DNA from: Sthenelais limicola
Lineage: Eukaryota > Annelida > Polychaeta > Phyllodocida > Sigalionidae
DNA: 64,000 nt
Reading direction: 5' to 3'
Assembly: GCA_942159475.1 (NCBI GenBank)
Contig: OW804094.1
Span: 14,638,132 to 14,702,131, forward strand
Shown: positions 32,402-41,536 of the stretch, piece after piece
Layout: each line of letters starts with the position of its first letter
Position numbering within the stretch: the stretch's first letter is position 1
Program-made: the position numbers and the translations under genes
Notes under the pieces: model-generated
What the model was told of the DNA's origin: nothing
The model's input: the letters and a program-made list of their open reading frames with translations, nothing else
The model's database searches: none

Positions 32402-35400
32402 TTATTTCGCAGAAATGTTAATAATTATACAATCGATAGTTTCTACTCTTTTGAACATTTCTGTCTTTGGGTGCGGGATTTTTAGTTTTTTCCCTTTCTT
32501 GATACATCTTAGGTTAATATTGCGCGAATCAACCTTATCAGGTTTCAGTGAACAAAGGTAAGCCCTTTCCAGGAGGTGTCTATTCCTCCTAGATTCTAGG
32601 GTTGGAATGTTGAGTGATTTATGGATATCTTTCATACTTGTGAGTTTTGGGAGGCCAAGAGCAATTTTGAGGGAAGAAATTTGAAGGGTCTGTAATCGAT
32701 TTAGGTGGGTCTGTGGGGCGGAGATATAAAGCGTGTCCCCGTAATCTATGTGGGGGAGTATTGTAGCCTTAAAGATTAATAGAAGAGTTTTTTTGTCACA
32801 CGTGCCATATAGCTTGGACAGAGATTTTACCTTTCTTCTAACAATATTGACCTTTCTTCAAGGAAATTTTTAAAGTTTAGTTGGCAGTCCAACTCTACTC
32901 CTAGGTACTTGTAGTAATTAACAGAGTCTAGGTTCTGGTTATTAATATGATATATAGTCAGTTGCTTTTCATTCTTCATGCCAACGGTGAGGGTTTTACA
33001 CTTGGAGGTATTTAAAGAGATTTTGTTTGTATCGCACCAACCTTTAACTCGGTCAAGATCCGATTGAAGATCAACACTTTTCGCTGCACCTCTGTCTCTT
33101 ACATTATATAGGACCGTCCCGACAGGCACTGAGTGCAATTGAGTGTGATGGTACTGTGATCATTTTGTGATGGGCCGCAAACCAGTGAAGTGTGATGTGT
33201 ATGTGATACTTATGGCATTGAATCACAGTGAAATGGACAAGCCATTAGCCACCATTATGTGAAATCCATTGCGTCTATTTCCTCCTATGTTGTTGGTGGT
33301 CTCACACTTGTGTTTGATAAAATTCTCATTCATATTCATTTATGTTTGTATTAAACATGTGTTACTCAACCAATTTCATCTACAAATACATGTTTTCTTC
33401 AGAGGTCAATAATATATATGGGTGTGATCTCAATTGCGCATATAATGCGCATTCAAAATTGCATCTGAATACTCATTATAATGCAGCCACAACAGGACAA
33501 TACCTGGCACTGCTTACTCACCTAGCATTCACACTTACTTTCGCACATCTGACACTCATACTCAGTCTCTGACACTGAGTCATAGAAACCCCTACACACA
33601 ACTAAACAATGTAATGGTAAATCGTACCCCAATGTAGGCACCTGCATATCTTAGCCAAATTCATTTCTTTTCAAAAGAATTTGCCTACCATGAAAAATTA
33701 AAAGGGGACCCACGCAAGTGATTTACAATACATCGTTACAAAAAGACGTGTACCCACGATGTGGATATATTCCTGCGTTGCCTTCTAAGTAATAGATCGG
33801 TTACATTTACACAAGTTGCCTAGAAAAGACAACAATTATATAAGGAACTTCTCTGCGCGATTCCAACATCCTAACTACATGTATCTTACAAATTAATATG
33901 CACCCCTATGCCTCTTCCAATTCGACAACTAATTATCTATATTTCCTGTACAGCAGCTTTTTTGTTTGGCACATAATCGCCTAGCCCTTATAAGGACTTT
34001 AAGATGATAAAAACAGGGGAGTGTAATAACAGAAATTCTCTATCTCGCAGAGATGAGTATATTCAAACCTCTTCTACATCATGAATACATTTCCAATAAT
34101 TGTCTGTTCAGATAAGTTGTTCCACAACGTATTTTGAGAATAACAAAAATGTGTGCATGTGTAGTAACTATTTTTGTGTGTGATCTAAATTGCGCATATA
34201 ATGCGCATTAAAAATTGCGTCTAAATACTCATTATTTCATTGTCAGCAGGTGGCGCAACTGGTAAGTGGGGTGCATTTACAATTTCTTTTACAATGAAAG
34301 TGCCGCCAATACACTTGTGTGGCATTTATAACACTATAGATATTCCACATCATGTACATAGGTATCTTATAAGTGACATACCTCAATAGTTTATTTATTC
34401 AATTTAGTTGTTTGATGTGGAAAAAGGTTTTGATCAAAATATCCCCCATCATTGCATACTTCATTATCTGAAGTAGGCTGGGACACTGTTTTCAAGTAGA
34501 ACTGGAATAACCCTTCCCAGTAACGCAGATGCCTAACTGGATTGAAATAATGATGAAATAATTCATGTAATTACCATGAAGAAATAATTATGAGTAATTC
34601 CGAATGATATTATTTGCCAAATAAAAGGAAGAAAATAAGTTGAAAATTGCACATAATTCATGCTCTAATATCCCACTCAAAATGCCATAAGAATTTGCTG
34701 AATTTTGCACTAATATTGCGTTATACCCTTAGCGTGATCATTGCGCAATCATTGCGCAATAATTATTGCGTGAAAAGCGTCTACTCTCATCACAGAACTA
34801 TGGCGAGATGATTGCGCATTAATGATCGCGTAGAAACGCGCCCATTTGCCCGTCGGGGTGTCGTCAGCGAATAACTGGACACTACTGTTCTTGACCGACC
34901 TCCACATGTCATTGACGTAAAGAATGAATAAAACTGGCCCCAAGGAAGTGCCTTGAGGCACCCCACATGAGACCGGTTTTAAGGAAGAAAGTTGTCCATT
35001 TAGCGATACACTTTGTAGTCTATCACTAAGATAGTTTTTGAACCATAAAAATTCAGAGTCTCTAATTCCATGGTACTTTAATTTATCTAATAATATTGAA
35101 TGATTTACCATGTCAAACGCTTTTTTAAAGTCTAAAAATATCATATCTACCATTTTCTTCTCATTAGTGCTTTTATAAATTTTTTCTAAGAGAAATTCTT
35201 GAGCGTCGACTATGGACTTGTTCTTCCTAAAACCGTATTGTACATCACTGATAAGTTTGTTAGATTCAAGATACCTTGCAAGTTGTGATTGTATACATGT
35301 TTCCAAAATTTTTGCTGGTAGCTTATTACACGATATCGGTCGGTAGTTACCGGCTGAAGTTCTATTACCTTCCTTAAATATAGGGGTTACAATAACACTT

Positions 35401-35931
35401 TTAAAATCACTATATAGGTACTTCACAGTTTAAGAGACTAAGATTAAAAAGGTAAGAGAATTGTTTGCTAAGTGCATACATACAGGGTTTAAGTATCCTG
35501 GTGGGGAGGAATTTCATGCCTGACGCTTTATAGTTGCCAATTTTGCTCAACGCTAATTCAATTGAAAGTGGAGTTATTTCTCGGAAGGACAATTTGGAAT
35601 CAACCCTTGGTCCAAGATTTCCATCTGTTACTTTGGGAATACTTTTGATTTTGTCAGCCAAATTAGGGACGATTGTGACAAAGTAATCATTGACATTCTC
35701 TGCCGCCTCCTTTCCTTTAGACAGGTGCCCCTCACTATCCGAAATAGCTACTTCCCTACTTTGGGCTTTGGGGTCACTCCCTGAAATAAGAGGTTTAAGA
35801 ATGTCCCAGAGTTTCCTCGGGTCGGATTTATTATCCTGAATTTGCTGTTTTATATAAGTGCTTTTGGCTTTTTTGATCTCTGTGTTGATCTGGCATCTGT
35901 GGTGTCTGGCCTTTGACCAGTCTTCCTCCCT

Positions 35932-35938
<7 letters not shown>
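32402..35938 (-). pseudogene. reverse transcriptase of the long LINE
   Basis: Minus-strand pieces cover fingers, palm and thumb: VTPIFKEGNRTSAGNYRPIS, GFRKNKSIVDAQEFLL, MIFLDFKKAFDMVNHSIL (motif A), CGVPQGTSLGPVLFILYVND, and LFADDT (catalytic box). The frame is cut at FADDT by the DNA element 33118-34857 and resumes at 33117 with VLYNVRDRG...DTNKISLNTSKCKTL and YYKYLGVELD. A frameshift near 32850 leads into the thumb (LPHIDYGDTLYISAPQTHLN, ALGLPKLTSMKDIHK), with stops at about 32402. The order and motifs are those of CR1/L2-type LINEs. Confidence 0.85.
33118..34857. mobile_element. 1.74-kb CCCGAC-family element, internally deleted relative
   Basis: The ends CCCGACAGGCA (33118) and TGCCCGTCGGG (34857) match those of the 4.13-kb element at 7722-11851. 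GT flanks both sides (33116-33117, 34858-34859), and excision with one GT restores the LINE RT frame across FADDT. The outer 200 bp next to 34857 match 7722-7915, including ATTGCGCAAT words, and the outer 500 bp next to 33118 match the inverse of 11279-11851. The middle differs or is deleted. No transposase was found. Confidence 0.85.
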
Positions 35939-35966
<28 letters not shown>

Positions 35967-36075
35967 GTTTTTGTAATGTAAGATTATTGGCCGAGAGCAG
36001 TCATATCTTTGACAGATCCCGAGGCTGAATCTACTTTTATCTTTGGTCTGCTACGACCTCAGTGTTGTAACTAAG
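35939..36075 (-). mobile_element. short poly(A)-tailed retro-insertion in the LINE
   Basis: On the minus strand a segment beginning near GTTACAACACTGAGGTCGTA, containing CTGCTCTCGGCCAATAATCT, ends in about 28 A residues (poly-T at 35939-35966 on the + strand). It separates SDYKLAS at the end of the endonuclease from EEDWSKARHH, which belong together in LINE proteins. It is probably the 3' end of another LINE or a SINE. No target duplication was seen. Confidence 0.6.
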
Positions 36076-37037
36076 TAAGACACTGAAGCCAGTTTGTAGT
36101 CTGACCAATAAGGTGGTGTTTTCTTAACCTGCTTGAATAATTTAATAGGACACATCCTATCTACGTTTAGTAATATGGTAGAGTGAATCATTTCCCATGC
36201 TTCGTTAACATCTCTAGTTAAGTAAAGTCTGGTCCAGTCTAGATCGGTAAGAATCTCTTTTAAAATGGGGATATCGAGGTTTTTTGTATTTCTAGCCTCG
36301 AATGTTTTGATTTCGTACCTGGTCCTAATCTTTTTAATTTGTAGGAACGTTGGTTGGTGGTCACTAAGATTTATGTTTATTGTTCCACATTTATCCGTAT
36401 AATTATTATTCGTATATATGTGGTCAATAAGAGATGAAGAGGTTTTACTGGTTCTAGTCTGGACCTTGATTTGTTGGTGAAGGTTATGTTTAAGGATAAT
36501 GCTTTTAAATTTCTCTGCTCCTGCAGAGCTGCTATGCTTGATATAATTGGAGTCATAGTTAAAATCACCTACTAGGAGAATATCATTTTTTGTGTTAATA
36601 TTGTTAAGGGTTCCCTCTAATACCTCGAGAGCTGATAATAGATTTCCCTGGGGGGGCCTATAAAGGTTAAGGACTATTTTCTTTTTCATATATTGCTTGG
36701 TAATTTCAAAAACCTGGATTTCTATGTCTTTAGTTGAGCGATTAAAGTCTAAGTAATCTGTTTCGTTTACATTTAATGAGGAGTGGATGTAGGAGATTAA
36801 TCCACCCCCTCTTCTCTTAATGGAACGGTCGTTTCTTATAAAGTTATAATCCTGGATGTATAAGCTGTTGTCACCCGAGTTCTTGTTTAACCACGTTTCT
36901 TGAAAAGAGATAATTTGTGGTTTGGTCTCATTTAAGAACTGGTTTACTTGATCGAACTTCGGTTTCAAACTCCTTATGTTCCAGGATATTATTTTGAGCT
37001 CTTTTAGTGCTTTAAAGGTATCTACGCTTTTCTCCAT
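36075..37037 (-). CDS. APE-type endonuclease of the long LINE
   Basis: A 325-residue minus frame with the exonuclease-endonuclease-phosphatase fold. Motifs in order: LKIISWNIRSLKPKFDQV (Asn, residues about 14-32), ISFQETWLNK (catalytic Glu, about 45-54), RRGGGLISYIHSS, VLNLYRPPQG, DILLVGDFNYDS (Asp and Asn), SLIDHIYTN, and NLSDHQPTF (catalytic Asp-His). All catalytic positions are kept. The domain nicks target DNA for first-strand priming. It starts with ATG at 37037 and loses its link to the RT through the poly(A) insertion. Confidence 0.88.
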
Positions 37038-37614
37038 TTGTATCTATAGTGTTTAGCCCCCATAACTTGCGGGGAAGGGTGAAAATGAATTTGACGGTTG
37101 AGTAGGTTCTAGTTTGATGGAGATTACTCATTACCCTGACGTCCCATATTTGGGGCCCCATGGTAATGGTTTCTATCTCACTTGTTGGTTTCAGATTACA
37201 TTTGAGGCGGGGTGGGAGTAGATAGGGGGTGGGGTGAGTCCTGGGATAGAAGATGGGTTGTCATACATAGGTACACTTAACGGTGGTGACACATAAACAC
37301 TCTCATCAATTTGTCAATACATGTTTCATAATAGTTATACATGCAATCTATGAACACAATAAGATGATGTAAATTTGTTACCTTAAAGGTAAGAGAGTCC
37401 ATCGATGGGCAATATAGTCATGGTGAAATAGAACTTTGTTTGGGGCCACCGTTGTAGGAGGTCGGGCTCATGAAAGCGCCGGTAACCTAGAACAGCTTAC
37501 CCAGAGTTAGGAACTAATTTTATTACTTAATATTTCTTAATATTTCTGGATTGGCAGATTTAGCAACGGTTGTCACTGATTACTACTAAGGTTGGAATGT
37601 CCGAGTGTTGATAG
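37038..37614. other. inter-ORF spacer of the long LINE
   Basis: It lies between the SGNH-like ORF and the endonuclease ORF on the minus strand. No open frame was recognised. It may have carried the ORF2 leader. Confidence 0.4.
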
Positions 37615-38340
37615 TTAGATTTTACTGTATGCAGTAATGACTTGGCGGATCACTTTTTCTTTGAGTGGTTGAGAGTAGTGGCATCCGTCAATACCCAGGA
37701 GGCTGTACGCCGCGGTGTAAGTGGGGCTCTTCGTCATACGATGTCGCCTCTTCAAGCGGTTCATATGTACGATCTGGCTAATGTAGGTTGTTGGGACGTG
37801 TCTCTCTTTTTTGTCATCTTTGATCAGGTTATTATAAACCCAGATGAGTCTGTTGAGGAATTCCTGGTCCTCTGCAATAGCATTAATTTTGCTGGCCGTA
37901 AGTAGATCCCTTAGCACGCTGGATGTTTTGGCGAGGTGAGAATTATAAGCAACCAAATCAATGCCTATAATGGTGGTTCCAAAGATGATTGTTGGAGGGG
38001 GAAGGTGTTGGGGAGAGAACTGTGCTATAATTTCCCTAGCTCCGTTCATATCAATCCTAAGTTGGTCTTCCAGTTTTATGTCATCTTGGTATCGTAGGCC
38101 GACCTCTTTCGTAGAGGGTTGTTTGGTTGTAATGTTACATATCCCTGCTAGGATTATTGCTACTTTCGGACGTGTAATCATCAGGATTCTCTGGGCTCTA
38201 TAGGCTAGCGAGAGAATATCGGCCCCCTTAGCAACGTAAACCTCACTGTCTATGTGTGGGGCATTAGCCTTAGGTATAGAATCAAGGCCCGTGCCTCTTG
38301 AATCACACAATAATAAAAGGTCTTTTCTCGGTCTGTCCAT
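37615..38340 (-). CDS. SGNH/GDSL-esterase-like protein of the long LINE
   Basis: ATG at 38340 starts MDRPRKDLLLLCDSRGTGLD. The D-S-R-G word sits where SGNH hydrolases carry GDS(L). VAKGADILSLAYRAQRI and VAIILAGICNIT follow, resembling blocks II and III (Gly and Asn), and DGCHYSQPLKEKVI near the end resembles the block V D-x-x-H. Such lipase/esterase-like domains occur in ORF1 proteins of CR1/L2 LINEs, where they are thought to affect RNP or membrane association. The frame is open upstream to 38442 in the same register as the second half of the NADAR domain, with one TAA (38451-38449) between them. It could therefore be one ancestral polyprotein. Confidence 0.65.
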   Translation of the reverse strand: MDRPRKDLLLLCDSRGTGLDSIPKANAPHIDSEVYVAKGADILSLAYRAQRILMITRPKVAIILAGICNITTKQPSTKEVGLRYQDDIKLEDQLRIDMNGAREIIAQFSPQHLPPPTIIFGTTIIGIDLVAYNSHLAKTSSVLRDLLTASKINAIAEDQEFLNRLIWVYNNLIKDDKKERHVPTTYISQIVHMNRLKRRHRMTKSPTYTAAYSLLGIDGCHYSQPLKEKVIRQVITAYSKI

Positions 38341-38448
38341 GGTAATAAGTGGAGACTTACCGCTGGTTAATAAGGCATATATGCATACTAATCCAGTGTA
38401 CCCTATGTTAACAGTTCTCGTCTGATTTCGTTGAGAATGCACCCAAAC

Positions 38449-38942
38449 TTATTTGCCGCCATTTGCAATAAGTATGCCGCGCACTCGGCGGCCGATCCCC
38501 CATTTCTTGGAAGCGGTAACTTCATAGAACCCTTTTATTTTGTCGTCAATCAACTTTTTCTTTAGGAGAGGGTGCTGGAGAAATTTTTCTTTGGTGATGT
38601 CTTTCTATACTTGTTCTTCTTGGTTTTCCATTCAGCCAATAGCTGCGGGTCTACTTCCGGTGCAACATCTAGTTTGCTACCCAGCCTTTTGGCTTGAACA
38701 GGGCTCGCTACGCTATTGATGGTACGAGCTATTTTGGTCTGTTTGAGATGTAGAGCTTTTTGATGTTGATACGCATGTTCAACAGTGTGGTATGATTTAT
38801 GATTGTATTTCATTTTTGCCCCATAGAAGTTTGAGAAATGGCTGTGAACGCCATGAAATCCCAAACCACCGTCGTCTATGGGGAAGTGGGAAACATCCAG
38901 TGGCCTGCATCCTTCGGGCATGTGGTGCAAATCGCTTGCCGC
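38449..38942 (-). pseudogene. NADAR (YbiA-like) domain fused behind LINE ORF1
   Basis: The minus strand reads HSHFSNFYGAKMKYNHKSY, then HTVEHAYQHQKALHL, SVASPVQAKRLGSKL and LAEWKTKKNKYR. After a frameshift near 38580 (at an A run) it continues with KEKFLQHPLLKKKLI and FYEVTASKKWGIGRR, stop at 38451-38449. These match the NADAR pattern: (L/F)SNFY, T-x-E-H-x-x-Q-x-x-K with the catalytic Glu, S-P-x-x-A-K-x-L-G, K-F-x-Q-x-P-x-L, and E-x-T-x-x-x-x-W-G-x-G. NADAR enzymes are N-glycosidases acting on riboflavin intermediates or ADP-ribosylated substrates. The domain follows ORF1 in the same frame, separated by one TAA (38945-38943). Domain identity is strong; activity in life is unknown. Confidence 0.8.
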
Positions 38943-40652
38943 TTACGTCCTTGACCCCTTGACTATGTGACCTAAGACCACTTCTGCTTCTATTTTGCGT
39001 AGTTTAAGCAACCTGTGACAGTCCCTAACCATTTGGAAGTTATAGTCATTTTTATCTGGTGTGTATTTATTGAACCAAATGTTAATTTGGGTTTTCCTCC
39101 TAAGCTCCTTTGACTCATTTAGAATAGCCTTCTTTTTCTCCGGGTCATCGAGATCGATGTAAATAGCTCTCGTGACGCTATTTTTAGGTAGACCTAGGCG
39201 GTATGCAGTAATTATGTTATCTTCAGATAATTTTGTGACCAGACAGAACAGATCTAGAACTCTTTTTTTGGTGGTTTCATCATTTGTCTCGGGTACCCCT
39301 TCAAGGATGATGGGGGTAGAGCCATCTGATTTCTCCACTACCGGACCGGAGCCCTTGAGATCAGCGGTTTTTGCCTGATCAAGTTTACCTTGTTCCCAAT
39401 GACCCAATCTGTCAGAGACCAGACCCAACCTTCGATCGAGATCAGTGAACATTGGGTCAATCTCCTCCAGTCTTTGGACATTAGTTTTTAGTTTATCTTT
39501 GATGTTTTGTACTGAAGTGTCAAGTTCAAAATCAATTAATTCCTCATTTCCTTTGATTTTAGTTCCCATCTTCTGTTTTACAGTGCTAGAGAGCGGGTCA
39601 CGATCATCAACGGGGGCTGTCACAGATTTTGAGTTGATATCTAGTGGGGGCTTTGAGACGGTCCCTAAATTCCCGAGCACTTTGCCCAACCCTTCAGTTT
39701 CTTCAGAATAAAAGAGAAAATTTTCTATATTGTCTAGTCTCCCCATAATTCTCTTCCGATGTAAGTCTATCCAGCCAATTTTATTATTTACTTTGGCTGT
39801 AACTGTGTCACATGAAATTTGTAATTTATCAACTTTCCTGGTAAGAGCGGCGATCTTTTTGAGTTTAGGTTTTTCGTCATTGTTCAATATTCCCAGTACT
39901 CGAATAACCGCTTCATTCTTAGATCCATGTGAACTGTATTATATCCCCTGTTGACTCTCAAACATTAGCCACTCAATACCTACTTGTATATGCCTACACC
40001 TCTACACCTCTGTCTAAACAAATGTATATAACTGTGGTTATTTTGGTACTTATGATAATTATATGTTGTTATGTATATTTCTCTATAGTTTACTGTTTGT
40101 CTCTGGCCAGCCGAACTCAGGCAACGGCAGTATATCACCGTATGGTGAGTCATGGTTATACTCCTGTTAAATTATATCTTGAATGATAATTGTAAAACAT
40201 GTAACTGTGCCTGAATAAAGACCAGTACCAAAAAAAAAAAAAAAAAAAAAATTGATAAGGTCTTCATTTACAGTCATATCTGTGGTTTCTATAGTGTTAG
40301 ATTTAGTTTCGGCGGTGTTTGGAAAATTTTCAACATGGATATTTGCCAGTTCAGATTCACTCAATTCAACGTCAGCAAGACTAGTGTTAATCGATCCATC
40401 TGGTGAAATTGGTAATGTTTTCACACAATCAATCTCAGTCCTAACTGTCTCTAGTTCAACCTGGGGGCATCCATCCAGGACAATTTCATGATTTGATGGG
40501 TTTTCATTCAGGCTAAGGCTATTTTCAACTCCTACCTTGGCAGTGATACAGGGCTTTATGTCCTCGTCGTCGTCCACGACTAAGAGGGAGCCATTGGCGA
40601 CGTCAACGTCCATGTTGTCATTGGCGGGAGTGGAGACAGCCGCGATGTTCAT
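38943..40652 (-). pseudogene. LINE ORF1: coiled coil plus RRM-like domain, split by a retrocopy
   Basis: The frame starts at ATG 40652 (MNIAAVSTPANDNMDVDVAN) with an acidic, Ser-rich region up to the A/T run at 40251, is interrupted by a retrocopy, and resumes near 39930 with KNEAVIRVLGILNNDEKPK. A helical stretch (KIAALTRKVDKLQISCDTVT) suggests a coiled coil. The C-terminal part IILEGVPETNDETTKKRVLD, TAYRLGLPKNSVTRAIYIDL and KTQINIWFNKYT is the RRM-like RNA-binding module found in L1- and CR1-type ORF1 proteins. The stop TAA at 38945-38943 lies just before the NADAR domain, in the same frame. Such proteins coat LINE RNA. Confidence 0.7.
39930..40251 (+). pseudogene. poly(A)-tailed retrocopy with a membrane-protein C-terminus
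   Basis: A + strand segment ends with AATAAA (40214-40219) and a pure A run (about 40230-40251). Its last 85 codons are open: SKQMYITVVILVLMIIICCY with VYFSIVYCL forms one hydrophobic helix, followed by a short polar tail and a stop at 40186. This looks like the 3' end of a processed mRNA of a single-pass membrane protein, inserted into the LINE ORF1. No source gene is in the window and no target duplication was seen. It could instead be the end of an unknown retroelement. Confidence 0.5.
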
Positions 40653-40736
40653 TATAAGTTGGAAAATCCAATGGAAATATACAATGCACCATACTAGAAA
40701 TTGTCCCAGTTGTTCTCTGACCATTGATATATATAT

Positions 40737-41273
40737 TGTTGTCACTGTCTCGATCGTCAGAGCTTTTATTAAACAACCCGAAAGACATGTTGAGTTATTG
40801 TGGTTTCTGGATTCGTCTCTGTATTCGTCCGCGTTCGTCTCGACCAAATAGTTGCTGATATCTGATGTAGAATTACTAACATGTGGGGGGGTATGGGGAC
40901 CTAGCAGAGGCTGTAGCCTTCCTGGTGGGGATCGCACACACTCAGGGCTCTCTGTGATAGTTAATTAAATGAGTTGGGTTGGGACGAATTGCCCAGCAGG
41001 GTCGGTTGGCGTCTATCTCCGATGAAGCAGACTCCAAGTCAAAGTACAGGCTTAGCGATGTTGCTGTGTTTATTCTCTGGATAATCAAAGGGGCTCTACC
41101 TCGTTCCCTGCCTGGGCACCAACTGCCCCTACCCCGTTTCCCACCCCTATTTATACTCCCTCCCCCCATAGACCCGTCCTCGCTCACAGTACGAGACCCT
41201 AGCGCCCCGAGCGGTGGACGAACGTACCCAGTATACACCGTTCGTCCCCCCGCTCCCTGATCCCTCTACTACA
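40737..41273 (-). repeat. Gypsy-2 3' LTR
   Basis: On the minus strand it starts TGTAGTAGAGGGATC, has a TATA-box-like GAGTATAAATAGG near 41155, and ends GACAACA. It is preceded by the polypurine tract at 41274-41290. Confidence 0.85.
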
Positions 41274-41290
41274 CTACCCTCCCCTTAAAA
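41274..41290 (-). promoter_or_regulatory. Gypsy-2 polypurine tract
   Basis: TTTAAGGGGAGGGTAG on the minus strand lies immediately before the 3' LTR, where second-strand DNA synthesis is primed. Confidence 0.75.
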
Positions 41291-41536
41291 TATTTTGGAC
41301 CCCAAAATTGTTACTAGAATTTCCCCCAAACTACAGAAATGTTAAACTACTCCAGGGTCAGACCTGGCTAAACCTTACGGCAAGACTATTAATTTTTAAC
41401 GTTAAAGAGAGTATATCTGAGTTCGTCTCTCGCTCAGCCGTCTTCAAACAGTAACATAACTACTACAGATGCCCATGGCATAACAATCTCCTCCTCCCTA
41501 TCTGTCTTCTACTAATATTACACGTTATCTCTCCTC

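Larger units (their letters stand above)
31870..40732 (-). mobile_element. CR1/L2-type LINE with NADAR and SGNH domains, near full length
   Basis: On the minus strand the order is ORF1 (40652-38943), NADAR (38942-38449), SGNH-like (38340-37615), APE endonuclease (37037-36075) and RT (35938-32402), followed by 500 bp of 3' noncoding DNA and a TAA-type trinucleotide tail at 31890-31870. Three younger insertions break it: a 1.74-kb DNA element in the RT, a poly(A)-tailed fragment between endonuclease and RT, and a poly(A)-tailed retrocopy in ORF1. Gypsy-2 adjoins its 5' side. Esterase-like domains in ORF1 and a microsatellite tail are known in CR1/L2-type LINEs; the NADAR domain is the surprise. 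Stops and frameshifts show it is inactive. Confidence 0.8.
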
